This document shows positions 25,927 through 38,313 of a stretch of DNA of 64,000 bases, piece by piece (the first letter of the stretch is position 1; each line of letters starts with the position of its first letter). This DNA comes from Mytilus trossulus. Its lineage: Eukaryota; Mollusca; Bivalvia; Mytilida; Mytilidae. The stretch spans positions 58,169,448 through 58,233,447 of the forward strand of contig NC_086383.1 of assembly GCF_036588685.1 (NCBI RefSeq), read 5' to 3'. Below the pieces are notes generated by a model. It was not told where the DNA came from. It saw only the letters and a list, made by a program, of their open reading frames with translations, and did not search any database. Both the position numbers and the translations under genes were made by a program.

Positions 25927-26103
25927 ATAATGTCTAAAAATAGCAACAATCAACATTCAATCTAATTAAGCGTGGATCAGTTTGTGAAAATAAACTGATA
26001 CAGTTACTGAATTAAAATTATATAAATGTCTAAGAATATAACTAAAACACACTAATTGATACATTAAAAATTTCTATTAGATGTTAAATAGAAATACGCA
26101 ATA

Positions 26104-26130
26104 TTTCGCTAAACAAATTAGCTTCATCAG
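26104..26130 (-). ncRNA. Hammerhead-ribozyme-like core, truncated Penelope copy
   Basis: On the minus strand CTGATGA is followed by a GCTAA/TTAGC hairpin and GAAA. ACGC before and GCGT after can pair as a closing stem. Penelope-like elements are known to carry hammerhead motifs in their terminal repeats. Folding was judged by eye only. Confidence 0.5.
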
Positions 26131-26350
26131 GCGTGTGCATCTCTCAAGGTGAAATCGGATGCATGACAGAAAAATATTTTTGTAGCTTAATCTATACAAG
26201 ATTTGAGGGATGGGTGTAACATATTAATTCGGTCATAAAATATGTTTGTAGCTACAACTACATGAAGTTGGAATAAAAGTTTAACACATTTATAGATGTT
26301 CGATAAATTGTATGAATTTTTATAAATTAATTTGTATGATTTCAAGATAA

Positions 26351-27773
26351 CTATGGTTTTGATTTGCTTTGATATCTTTTTTCGTCGTCTCTCTCATTGA
26401 GTCCATCAGGTTCAAGAGTTCGTAACTGGTGCATCCGAAATCTCTCTCTTTTTTGTCTTCCTTGTGTATCCCAATTTTGATTTTTCTCAATGATTTGAAA
26501 TGTGATGTTTTCAAAATCATGTCCTGCTCTTAAAAGGTGTCTTGTAATTGGGCAGTTCCTTTCTTTTGTATAAAATGACCGATGGTTATTTAGTCGGATG
26601 TTAAATGGGGTTTCTGTTTCACCAACATATTGTAATTTGCAAGTTCCACACGTTAGAACATAAATGCAATTTTGCGTTTTGCAATTTGATGTTATAAATA
26701 TGTTGTAATTTTTCTTTGTGACTGTGCTGATGAACTGGGTTTCTATATTGGCGACTTTGCAGCACTTACAATTGCCCCTTCCGCATTGTTTATAACCTCC
26801 GATTGTTGATATCTCCCGTTTAGATACTTTGGATGATACTAGAATATCTTTGAGGTTTTTTGGTCTGCGGTAAGCCATAACGGGAGGTGATGGAAAAATC
26901 TCGCTCAAGGAAGGATCATTTTCAATAAGACGCCAGTGTTTGTGGACAATTGATGAAATATTTGTCAGATGAGGATGAAAGCTAACAACAAACGGGATTT
27001 TATTTGTCTGGGCCGTCTTTTCTTTGTATTCAAGTAGGTTTGTTCGTTCTTTTTCGTTTGCTTTTCCGAAAGCTTCTGAAATACTTTTGTTCTTATAACC
27101 TCTTGATTTGAGTTGCTGTCTGAGTTGCCCTAAACGATGGTTTAACTTTGATTCCGATGAACAAATCCGTTTTAACCTGATGGCTTGGCTGTACGGAATG
27201 CTCCGGGAGCAGTGTTTCGGGTGACAACTCTTCGGAGAGAGAAATTGGTGTTTATCAGTTTTTTTGGTGTGAAGGTCTGTTGTCATGACTCCGTTTTCTA
27301 AAGTTATGGTGGTGTCGAGAAACGCAATTTTCTCATTTGAAACTTCAGATGTGAACTTGATCGATTGATGAAAGTTGTTACAGAAATCGAGAAACTCTTG
27401 CAGGCGTTCTGCAGTTTCGTTCCATTTGATGTCGATGTCATCAATATAACGGAGCCAAGACAAGGGTTTGTATGGTACATTCGAAAGGATGCGTTCTTCG
27501 AGACTCCCCATGAAAATGTTGGCAAAAGAAGGTGCCATTTTGGTTCCCATACTGGTACCGTCAACCTGCAAGTAGTGCTGGTCGTTGAACACAAAATTGT
27601 TGTTTTCAAGCACTAGTCTTAGCAACTGAACCAGACAGTCTGTTGGGGGATGTTTATCCTTACGATTGTTCCATACCTGTTAACAAGCGACTATTCCTTC
27701 ATTTTTGGGAATATTTGTGTACAAAGAAGACACATCCATCGATACCAAAATTGTGTTGTTTGGTAAGGGGTTT
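26351..27773 (-). pseudogene. Penelope reverse transcriptase / GIY-YIG endonuclease, C-terminal part
   Basis: The continuous frame from 27625 to the stop at 26351 gives 424 residues. They contain the reverse-transcriptase motifs 'GTSMGTKMAPSFANIF' and 'LRYIDDIDIKW', a Cys-rich linker (CGRGNCKCC) and the GIY-YIG endonuclease ('IYVLTCGTCKLQYVGETE', 'RLNNHR'). The frame extends to the transposon border at 27775 but for the stop at 27680-27682. The upstream continuation is at 38352-38722. Confidence 0.92.
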
Positions 27774-27775
27774 AA
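27772..27775. repeat. TTAA target-site duplication, left
   Basis: TTAA precedes the transposon end AGGAGACGTGACAC; the partner is at 38352-38355. The undisrupted Penelope copy has a single TTAA at the homologous site, 39667-39670. Confidence 0.9.
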
Positions 27776-27813
27776 AGGAGACGTGACACAATTTTTTTTT
27801 TTTTTTTTTTTTT
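27776..27813 (+). repeat. Terminal inverted repeat of the transposon, left
   Basis: AGGAGACGTGACACAATTTT continues into a run of T. The right end is its reverse complement with a few changes. Confidence 0.88.
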
Positions 27814-27958
27814 AATTAATCAATTCAAATTGGTAAAAAAGTATATTATAATTAATTTTGCTTGTCAAAACCTCATTAAAATAACTTTTTATGGTCAAAG
27901 AATCCAGCGCTTGTCGTTATCTTTGATTTTTAATGAGATACCGGTCACGTGATCGTGG

Positions 27959-27966
27959 TGACGTCA
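27959..27966 (+). promoter_or_regulatory. TGACGTCA palindrome upstream of the ballast gene
   Basis: A full CRE/ATF-type octamer lies 67 bases before the ATG at 28033. The same octamer lies about 100 bases before the transposase ATG at the other end of the element (38149-38156). The function is inferred from the motif and mirrored position only. Confidence 0.5.
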
Positions 27967-28032
27967 CTGGATACAAGCTGAGAAAATGTCTCAATATGGA
28001 CGAAGTACATCGCATTTTTGCGTAATTAAACA

Positions 28033-29858
28033 ATGGACGGTGTTGACAGCAGTTTACAAAGCAATTCTCAAAGTTTAGATATTCGACCGTATCAGTTTGA
28101 GCCGTTACTTGTGGAAAATAATCAAGAAGAAGATATAAATTCGTCATCCGAAGAGTCCGACATTGACGATCTTTCAAGCAATGTCGATCGCCTTGTAAAC
28201 ACAAACTGGTTCGTATGATAAATATACTTGTAACCAAACACTTTCAGAGTTCAATTAATGGCAGATACATGTATAACAGTTAAAAATGTAAATTTCTGTT
28301 TTTTTTTACGATTAATTTATCCACCGAAAATAGTTTGTTTCCCTCTGCCCTAATCCAAATAATTATGACGTTTGGCAATGCTATTTTTTTTTCTTTCTGG
28401 GACGCCTACTACGTCGTATACAGTTTTTGCTTCACAAATAAAGAATTACGAACTGTCAAATATAATAAATGGACAGGGGGGGTGGGGGAAGAAAAAAATG
28501 TCCATCATGTCATATTGTATAAACAGACCACCTGAAGAAGTATTGGAGTAAACCAGTCACTAGACAGTAATAAAATTTTGGCAATGAAAAGAAAAAAATG
28601 TCCATATATATTTGATGAGCATTATGAACAACACATCACCACATTTATGATATTTTTTTATAGAGTTTAATTCAAGATATATAAATATACATCCACAATC
28701 AATTCATAATTTTGAATGGGGACACATAGTTCCCCCCTCCCACCTTTATCCATGGTTAGGATCTGCACTTGCTTATGATCAACCGTGGCACAAAGTTTAT
28801 TTGAGAAACCTACTCTTGTGTTATATTTTCTATATTGTGTATTTTGTACTGCTGGTTTCACATAAATAATTTTTTTTTCATGTTATAGGTGTGATTGTGG
28901 AAACTGCAATTCCATGACCACAGCAGATGAATGTGTATGCTGTTCAGACATATCAGCTGTAAGCTATTTAATGCAACCAGATGACTTAAACTGCATCACA
29001 GAACATGAGGTCTTTATTGCCAACTGCTTAAACCGTCATGTGTTACAAGTCAGCATGTATGCATACATGGAGCATATTGGTCCATTTGACGACAATGAAC
29101 CCATCAATGAGTAAGTTTTGAAATAGTAGTAGGCTAGGTTCATGTTCATGTTGGATCAATTTCAAATCAATTATTGTTTTATTGAATCCATGTTCATTCA
29201 CTGTTTTCGAGGCAATACTTAAGCAGTTAAGTGACTTCAATATTTTTAATTGTACAGAGTTAGTACAATCATTGACAATTCAATAAAGAAACTAACAGAA
29301 GAATTAAATAATAATTTAATATCACAGATAATTCATAATTCAAATATCACAGATACAATTTGTTTATACATAATATATTTCAAAGCATATTGAACATGTA
29401 GAAAGGCCCAAGTTCTTTCGTGTCATAATAATATACATCATGTACATAGGTAGCAAATATATACATGGCTGTACACCGTAGGTAATATTTATCAATCCTA
29501 AATATTTCTTTTTAACCTAAATACAACACAAAATGACAGGTACAACAGATTTAAAATGTTTTGGTCTTTCTAAAATAAAAAAAAGGTCAATAAGAAATTT
29601 TTCATTATAACTTTCTTTGTATGTTTGTAAATATATTTACATCAGTTAAAAGTATGGTACTGAAAGTTGTATATGAATATAATTGATGTTTTGCTTTGTA
29701 GGAAATATAGGTTTATGGCATATAGGAGATTTGTTCAGTGGATATGGCATCGCCTTGGACGTCACAACAGAAAGATCTTGCCTGCATGTGTTGTGAAAAA
29801 AATTAGAGACAGTTTCCCGTCTGAAGAATACTGTGGCTTCAAATATGCAGTTGTATGA
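28033..29858 (+). CDS. P2X7-type ballast-domain protein, three exons, 184 residues
   Basis: Exons 28033-28208, 28889-29110 and 29702-29858 have GT/AG borders and join in phase into 185 codons. The first 58 residues are acidic and polar. A Trp split across intron 1 opens a Cys-rich segment: W-C-D-C-G-N-C (59-65), 'ECVCC' (73-77), C94, 'FIANCLNRHVLQ' (C105). After intron 2 comes 'YRFMAYRRFVQWIWHRLG' with 'ILPACVVKKIRDSFPSE' and 'YCGFKYA'. This order matches the zinc- and guanine-nucleotide-binding cytoplasmic ballast domain of vertebrate P2X7 receptors. There is no channel and no transmembrane segment. It lies inside the transposon, tail to tail with the transposase gene; its role in transposition is unknown. 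AATAAA at about 29918 is a plausible polyadenylation signal. All frames are open, so it looks intact. Confidence 0.87.
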
Positions 29859-30161
29859 ATTAAGTTTGGACTGATGACTTTTTGTAACTATTTATTTTAA
29901 ATGAAACACTTGTTTTAATAAAAACATTGACTTTTTGTCCTTGCACAGTAGATCAACAGAATAATTTAAATAATAAAAGTGTACCTTATACCATTTTTTT
30001 TATTGCTAAATAAAAAATCAAGATTGATATTTCTTCACAATAAATAACATGAACAAAGCCTGCATTGTTCAAAACTCATGAATATTATTCACATGTAAAA
30101 GATTACAATGATCATCCACTGCATATTGTACAAACATTAAACTGTTCTCAATAATTTTCCT
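29859..30161. terminator. Shared 3' region of two convergent transposon genes
   Basis: The roughly 300 bases between the two stop codons hold AATAAA on the plus strand near 29918 and, for the minus-strand gene, TTTATT near 29998. The two transcripts may end close together or overlap. Confidence 0.5.
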
Positions 30162-33100
30162 CTATCTCTGAAAGCGTGACCTGTGTCTTGAAATGAGGTC
30201 TGCCTTTTGGAATGGCTCGAATGTCTGTGTCAAACTGACCGGAAAATGGTTTTGAAGTATCTTTACATCCCCTGCAGCATTTGAATAGGACGAGCAGTCA
30301 TGTTCCCTTCTGGAAACAACAGCTTGCTTGATCAGCAGAACATAATCTACAAAAAAATAGTCAATATTATTTTCAAAGTGCAAGTATTACAATGTTATTC
30401 TTAATTTTTACTACTGTGGATTCATTATTATTCGTTGGATACTAGTTTTTGTGGATTTCGTGGGCACAGTCAAACCACGAAATTAAATATTCAACAAATG
30501 ATAATTTTTCTATAGGTTTGTATGCAGACTTCAGCAAAACCATGAAATTAAATATCCACGAATATGCAAGTTTTTCCTAATCCACGAAAATTGGTACCCA
30601 TGTAAACAAATAAATCCACAGTAAATAAAAATGAATTGATGCATCAAGTGTTTAACTGACATCCTATAGCAAAGCATGTACAAGCTGTGATCACTTGGTT
30701 AAAAACTATGTTAGCTCTTTGTTGCATACCATACAAATGTATGTTAAATTGTTTTATATGAATGATGTTGTTTAAAATTAGGCCGATAGTTTCTCAATTT
30801 AATTGATTCATATTTTGATGTCAGTGCCTTTTTTAAGCTTATCATACAGTATAGTTTTCCTCATTGTTGAAGACCGTAAGGTTATCTGTAGTGATAACAT
30901 ACACTTCATATTAGTTTTGATGGATAGTTTCTTTTGCAATCAAACAACTTCTTATCTTTTTTGATAACCACAACTTGTATTTTAATACATACCATAAGTA
31001 GCTGGCGAAGGTCTGGATTTAACAACAGCTTCTTTGCCTTTCTTTGCTTTGGGATAAACCATGCTGAAGCATTGCAGACCATCTTTAGTGAAAGCTCTAT
31101 CTCTGTTGCAGTTCTCGTTGTAGTGCAATGCTGCAACACACAATCTGAAAGGGATTTACAACATTTATTAGTCAATATGTTGAAGAAAAAAAAGTTTTGT
31201 TAGGTGTAAAATTAGTAAATTATAAACAAGAATGTGTCCAAAGTACATGGACTCTCGCACTTTCATTTCCCATGTTCAATTGACTGTAAAAATATAATTT
31301 GGCATTTAAAATAGAAATATCATACGATACGGATAAGGTGTACTAAGTTTCAAGTTAATTGGACTACCTCTTCATCAGAAACTACTGTGACCAAAAACTT
31401 TCACATGAAACTCTCGCTTTAATTTTTTAAATCAGTGCTTGTGAAATTGGGGTCAAAATCTAATTTGGCTCTAAAATTAGAAGGATCATATCATTAGGAA
31501 CATGTGTACTTAATTTCAAGTTGATTGGACTTCAGCTTCATCAAAAACTGCCTTGACAAAAAAATTTAACCTGAAGCATGACGAACAGACAGACCATAAA
31601 ACATAATGCCCCTCTACTATTATAGGTGGGACATAATTACACACAACAAATAAAATTAAATATTTAGCGTGCAAGCATAGATGAGTAGAGAAAGTGGGTG
31701 CTCTTTGGTGCAAAGTTGTTAACCACAGAGTGGAAAACCTCCAAGGCATAGGTCTGGTATACTGGAGATAACTTTGGTACATCTGTCAGAAGGTATTTGC
31801 TCTCTACAACAGCTTTCATTCTCTTATACGGCACAGAACCTGAAATAACAATTTTAGATAACCCTTAAAAAAATGTATATTAAGCTCAAAAATAATTGCA
31901 GAATTATCAATGGAACAAGAGAGACAAATCTTGTTAGAAATGATAAGGGAAATAACTCTGTTACTAGTCTCCTTATAACAAATGCACCTGTGTCTTACTA
32001 ACTTTGCTTCTGGAAATAAAGGTATAAGTACACTGTTTTAGTGTTTTCATTATCTGTCATTAAGGTTTCAAGTGTTGATTCTGTATAGAATATTTAGTCC
32101 AATAAACTGACATGGATATTGTGCTTGTCTTCTTAAAATTCATCATTTACATGTTTTTCTTTCTAAACAAATACTATATATACCCGGTACATTTAATTTA
32201 ATATAAATACCTTCTTCAAGCCATTGACGGTCTTGTGATAATTCACCATGGTCGCACTTTGGATAGATGCTAGAATGCCCTTCATGCTTGTTGCACATGT
32301 GGTTCATGATGGACAACCACTTGGCTGTCTTCAAATCCCCATCCATTCCACAAGAAGAGGAAATCCAGTAGATATGGTTAACAATGGATTTGATCCATGG
32401 ACGGATGTCTTTGTCTCCACTCTTCTTTGCTGCCGCTTCTAACTTCTTAGAAACACCTGTAATTGGAAATAAGAAAGAAAATATAAAAATGTATGTCCAA
32501 AATGAAAATATAAACATTAACAATTAGGGTAAACAGCTAACAATCATAAATGAATTATTTTTTTGTGACAAAACAAGACTTTGTATTCATCACATATCCT
32601 TTGGATAACTATGGACCCTGTGTTGAAACTGACATTACATGTATGTGATTTGCTTATTGCTGAAGGCTATCTTAACTGTGAACTGTTGTTTATTTATTAG
32701 CCCGTTAGTCTCTTGAGGAGAGTTGTGTCCTTGCAATAATACCACATCTTCTTTTTTATAATTATGCATGCTTTAGTGAAATTTTCATATAAAGAGAACA
32801 AATATGTTATTTTTTCTTAATTATATAAGACAATACCACATTTAAAGGTCATAATCTTTTTATGAACGAAGAAATTGGAATTACTTTATTAGATGGGTCA
32901 ATCTGTCATCATTTTTTTCTATGCTTTTGGTATATTATATCTAGCATTAGCTTTAAATTTCTTTTCTATCTGATGGATAAAACCTTAGTTTGGAATGATT
33001 TTTACAGATATACATTTTAATTACCTTTAGCTACATGCCATACATCAAAAAGATGTTTTTTGTCACCCTCGCTGATCCTCATGTACTTCTTGATGGATGA

Positions 33101-36100
33101 GTGTCTGTCTGTCACAACTTCTTTAATATTGACATAGTCTTTGAGAAATCCCAGAGCACGCTTCAAGCCCTCTAGTTCCATGTGCGTTGAACCTTTCACC
33201 TCGTTGCTCTACAAAACAAAATAAAATATATATTTTCTCAAATAGACATAAATTTCTAATTATCTAGCTAATTAAATATACATCGTCATGTATATAAGAC
33301 CATCTAGAAAAATTTATAAAATCAAAAGAGAAATATAAACTTATTTCATTTAGTTTTTTTCATAGTATTTCCCCCTCATTGTTGACTAAGCAGTGTGGGT
33401 ATTGCTCATTATTGACGACTCACTGTACATTGACTTATAATTAACTCCATGTTTTTTTTCCTCTGGTTTAGAGTTGTCTCATTGGCAATTAATCCACATC
33501 TTCTTGTTTTTACAAGATTACTGTTAATTTTTAATTATGTACACATTTCAAAGATAAAAGCCTATTTTTACCTGTATCAATTGGAAGTCAAGGATTTTCT
33601 TTGTCTGTAGGTCCATTAGGGTGTACGACCCATACTTGGCAGAATAACCCGGGGAATCACACCTTGCATCACCTCCCAATATAACGTCAGACCCTCTCAA
33701 TTGCTGTAGCAAACTGGACTGTTCGGAATCCCAGGCCATGGTAGCTGCTGGTGAAACATAAAAAGACTGTAGTCTGTTATAAGTCCTCATAGAAAACATC
33801 TGGACATTTAGGTGGTCAAACATTCTAAGAACTGATGTTGCGTTGCATCCACTTAACATAATTGCTGTAGCTGTCATTAAGTTGCTCCATGGCAGGCTGT
33901 TGTGGCTGGACTGGCTTTTCCAGATGGACAAATGTCCATTTACACAGATAGAGTTTGTCTCAATCAGGGTTCCCTTGGATACTGTAATCACTGGAACAGC
34001 TTCACTGCTGCAATATCTGCACACGGACAATAACTCTGCTAGGGCTGACTCGCTTACAAGGAACTGCTTCTGTTCTTCAGGGGTTGCTTTTGCATTAAGA
34101 CGGTAGTTTTTGGGTTCATCATTCATGTCATCGGCGTCAGCATCAGAACTAAAAAAAAATATATAGTTTTACATTGCATGCGATACTAAAATGAATTCCA
34201 GCAAATACTTGCACACTGGATGGTCCTAAGACCTTATTTTTAGATGAAAATTAATTACATTTTGTTGGTAAAAGAAATGAATTGGTTCAATAAGGTATGA
34301 AATGACAAATGCACATACATTAAAAGTTGGTTGTTCAGTGTGAGGCAAGGCTCGATGTTGAAGTCCGTACATTGACCTATAATGGTTTACTTTTATAAAT
34401 TGTTATTTGGATGGAGAGTTGTCTCATTGGCACTCACACAACTTCTTCTTTTATCTATGTTCATTTTACATGTTAAATTTCAACCTACATACAAAATGAA
34501 TCAAAATTTACTTTTTCTTGTCCTCAGTATAGCATCTTTCTTTCAGCGATTTTTATTTATATTTTGTTTTAAGGATCTAGTTTTTAAAAACATGTAAGTT
34601 TTCTTATTTGAATTGTCATTTCTAGGCCTTTTGTAGCTGACTGTGCATTAGAGGCTTTGCTTATTGTTGAAGGCCATATGTGATCTATAGATAGTTGTTA
34701 ATTTTGATTTCATTTTGGTCTATTGTGGGGAGTTGTCTCATGGGCAATCATACCTAATCTTCTTTTATATATACATATTGAATTAATATAAGTATATAAA
34801 GTTTTAAAAATTGAGAATGGAATTGACGAATGTTTCAAAGAAACTGGAAGCGGATTACAGAGTCTGTTTTTTAAACAGGTTGATCAATTTATATATATTC
34901 TATTTCCAAAAAATAATTATACATATAGTACTACATACCTCTGATCATCATCTGAGGGTTGGTAGTCCTCATCACTATCTGCATGGCTGGAAACCTCATC
35001 GTCATCAGAGTTTTGGGCTGAAGTGGTGTGAGTTGTTGTAGGTAGAGTACTGGCACATGTACATTTTGTAATGTCATCATCAGTCTGTGTAGCAATTGTA
35101 CTGTATGTTGCTGAAGGTTGTGTAATCTTAAGATCTGTTTGATGTTTCCTGGTACGTTGCTGTGGACGGAGGTAGGATTGGCTTTTCTTGTGTTTTACTA
35201 CTTTTGGTGATGGTGGTGGAGTAGTCTGTGTAACCATGGTAACTTTGGATGTACATGTATTGTTCTCTGTAACATTGGAGGTTGGCAGCTCTGGTTCTGG
35301 TTCTGGTGTTGTGGTACTGTCTGGTACTTGGAGTTGTACACATTCCGTCTCTCGTTCATAGTTGTCATATGCAAGCTGTAGAATCTGCAAAGAATAAATA
35401 TTTGTTGTTTATTTAGTTTTACACAACTTTACTATGAAAGAGATATAAAAAACAAGTGGTCCCACAATGGTCAATCATGGTCAGTGGCGGATCCAGAAAT
35501 TTTCCTAAGGGGTCCCACTGACACCTACAAAGGGGGGGGGGGGGAAGGAGGGTTGCACTTGCTCCAGTCCAGTCACAAATGCTTCAGTGATTCCCTATAT
35601 AATTAACCACTTTTTCCACAAAAGCCCCCCCCCCCCTGGATCAGCCTATGATGGTCAATTGCATTTCTGAATAATTAAATGGTCTTAAATTACAATTATA
35701 ATGAAATCAAAAACATAGAGAAATATACATATTACTTCTTAAATCCCTTTAATTTGAGCTTTCATGGATAGTTGTCCGAGTAGCAATCAAAATTTCAGTG
35801 GCGGATCCAGGGGGAGGGTTTAGACCCCCCCTTTTATGGGGACGATCAATATATTTGAATGGGGACATAAATTTGCCCCCCCCCCCCCCCACCACCTTTT
35901 TTTCGAAAATGGCTGGATATCTCCCTGCAAGTTTACCACCAATTATTTGGTTCTTATATATTAATTTAATAATTTGAATTTTTAGTGTTCAGTTCAAGTT
36001 TAAAGTTTATTATAGCCACACTACATACATACATGAGGGTTTGGATGGTGTTAAATGATTATAGAATAATGCCTCTAAAAAATGAAGATTAGAGAATAAA

Positions 36101-38048
36101 GGGCAAAAAAAGTGAAAATTTAGAGAAAAAAGGTGTTAATTTTTTTTAAGATCTGAGAAAAAAGGGGTGAAAATGTTTACAGAATAACAGACCCCCCCCC
36201 CCCCCCCTCATACATGTACTGTATAAACACAATATGAAATTAAATGCACATTTTTAAATTTAGAATGTATATATAATGATCTGTGTAGAAATTTCATTAC
36301 TTTTATATCAATTACTTCACCATATATATATATATCTCTATTATCAAAATATATTTCTTAAAACTGTTGGAGTTGAACAGGTAATTAAATTGCATTAAAT
36401 AAGAGAAAAAGACAGGTAATAAATTACCTATCACCTAACCAGAGACATGTCTCTGACCTAACCAAGTATGTTGGTGTGAAATTTGAATTATTGAAGCAGC
36501 TCACAATAAATGTGTAATAAGTATGACATATAACAGGGGAAATTTAAAAGTAATATTTAAAGAAATTTTAATACAATAAAATAAATTCATGTCTTTGTCC
36601 CCTCTTTAATCATCCTGATGAACATTTTCAATAAGTACTGATTTTTGTTTTTTGCTGAATTGTTATAATGTGTATATCTTCAGTCTATACTTATACTTTA
36701 TCTACTACTCCCAGGTCTGTATCAATTGGATTTATTTGCATTATTAAAACTATATTATTCAGCTTCATGTCTTGTGCAATATAAAGACTTGAATACATAC
36801 ACTAGCCAAAATATTTGTTTCTCATTTAAGTCACCTTTTGCATATTTCACCTCAATAACCTTGCATCAACTTTCTATCATAGCATCTCTTCACATTTTTT
36901 TTATTAAGAAATAAAATGACTTTCCATATGATAAATAAATCAAATAATTAGGGTAAATAATAGAAAATGAATTACAATACACTTTTTACACCTGCCTAAT
37001 ATTTATTAGAATCTATGTACTGCAGGTTATGTTTTAGTTATAGGGACTGACAGGCATTTTTAATTTTTACTTTAAAAATTAATTCTTTATTGTCTAATTA
37101 GTTTGCTTATTATACTCCATTCATTACAACGTAAAATTCAGCAACCCATTATTTCCTATCCTCCCACCCCCCCCTTTTTTTAAGCCGCACTTTCAGTCCT
37201 TTTTTCTCTATTCGGTAAAACCCCGTTGATTAACCGACAGTCAGGAAATGATTATTCCTACAGGTAAAACAGATATGCATTGCGTAATATGTGTCTGTAA
37301 CATTTTCTCGAGTCTATTTTCCAACCTCACCTGTGCATCCCGCCGGTGATCATTGATGTACACAGATTCGCCGCATGTTACGCAATATTGCGTATTACCT
37401 ATGTCTTACCTATCACCACCCTGGGGCATGACACCTGTAGCTTTCAACTTCAAAAGGTAACCAAGTATTGGGGATAAAGTGTGCCGCATACCTGTAACTT
37501 CTGATCGATGTAACTTTATGGTTCGATGTACACACCTGCACACGTGAACAGGTAGTGAGGTACACTAAGGAGGTACACGATACTAAATTTTCAACACTTA
37601 GCTATATTTATTTGGATATTGAAATTATTGAAAAAAATAAATATTATTAAAAGGGGATGCAATAAAATATTTGCGAAGATAAAAAAATATATATATTTAC
37701 CTCAGCTTTTCTCCGCTTCTCAAAAGCTCCACGCTTAGGTAAAGGTGGCTTTGGCTCAGCTGTTGTTGGTTGCGTCAATGGAATGTCAGGTACTGCATTT
37801 GGACGGAGTTTTGGCTTCATGGTAGGACATCCCTCGAGGTTCTTCATTACTTCTGGGTCACGATCGTAACATGAATTTGTAAAATGGGCGGAACAAAGTC
37901 TATGACTAGCGCCTGGTAGGAAGTCCCATCTCTTACAATAATGTGTCCACGCCTTCCTGGTTTGCGGGTTAATTGGAAAACGAAAAAAACTAATTAAGTT
38001 GTCCTTCTTATGTCTATTGTTGCACCCACTGGCAGCACACAGAACCAT
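30162..38048 (-). CDS. THAP-domain DDE transposase, Kolobok type, eight exons, one damaged donor
   Basis: Exons in transcript order: 37701-38048, 34939-35384, 33572-34148, 33025-33208, 32211-32456, 31668-31839, 30993-31144, 30162-30346. Their lengths sum to 2310 and all phases join, giving 769 residues. Residues 1-90 are a THAP zinc finger (MVLCAASGC, W, LCSAHF) that should bind the transposon ends. 117-264 is a Thr/Pro/Asp-rich linker. 308-335 is a second Cys/His cluster (CRYC, CVNGH). The catalytic core has 'GGDARCDSPG' (D425), 'VVTDRHSS' (D491), 'FDVWHVAKG' and 'ALEVFHSVVNNFAPK' (E634 proposed). The donor of exon 6 reads CG|CTAAAT instead of CG|GTAAAT, so as written the frame stops after 'SSMLAR' at residue 658 and the last 111 residues are lost. 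The enzyme would cut and join DNA at TTAA. Confidence 0.87.
30414..30621. mobile_element. Short MITE with CTGTGGATT ends
   Basis: The ends CTGTGGATT and AATCCACAG-like words face each other, flanked by TA on both sides. The interior has matching 'cacgaaattaaatat' and 'tttcgtgg' words in inverse orientation. It lies in intron 7 of the transposase gene. Confidence 0.65.
31206..31635. repeat. Dispersed repeat in transposase intron 6
   Basis: The sequence contains two related halves, each with 'caagttaattggact'/'caagttgattggact' and 'tcatcagaaact/tcatcaaaaact', and ends with 'cataatgcccctctac'. I recall similar repeats from bivalve genomes. It ends about 30 bases before the damaged donor site of exon 6. 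Confidence 0.5.
35470..36215. repeat. Repeated 'gtggcggatccag' blocks with G and C runs in transposase intron 1
   Basis: Two blocks starting 'agtggcggatccag' (35483 and 35793) are each followed by homopolymer G or C runs of 8-15 bases. The remainder of intron 1 up to 37700 shows nothing coding; a palindromic 'gcaatattgc' lies near 37383. Confidence 0.55.
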
Positions 38049-38148
38049 TTTTAATCACTGTCATGTATTTTTCTTTAAGATATTCGGAAATGAAATAGCG
38101 CTAATTATGTATATACACCCGTCAGTCAAATATGATTGATGTAACCAC

Positions 38149-38156
38149 TGACGTCA
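38149..38156 (-). promoter_or_regulatory. TGACGTCA palindrome upstream of the transposase gene
   Basis: A CRE/ATF-type octamer about 100 bases upstream of the transposase ATG at 38048, mirroring the one at 27959-27966. Confidence 0.5.
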
Positions 38157-38313
38157 CAGCCTCGTTCTGAGTGACTTCCGGGATTGAAATATGCATAATT
38201 AGTAGGTCGACAGATCGATATATTTGAATTCATAATTTATCCATTTAAACGATAATTATATATCTTTCGATGTTTTTTATGGGGTAATTATGTATAAATA
38301 AATATTTATTTAC

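Noticed and set aside
28033-29858. A P2X receptor gene
   Set aside because: Only the cytoplasmic ballast domain is present; there are no transmembrane segments or ectodomain cysteines, and all exons are accounted for.
37647-37700. Extension of the THAP exon to the end of its open frame
   Set aside because: The GTAAAT donor at 37700 and the phase of the next exon show the exon ends at 37701; the rest is intron.
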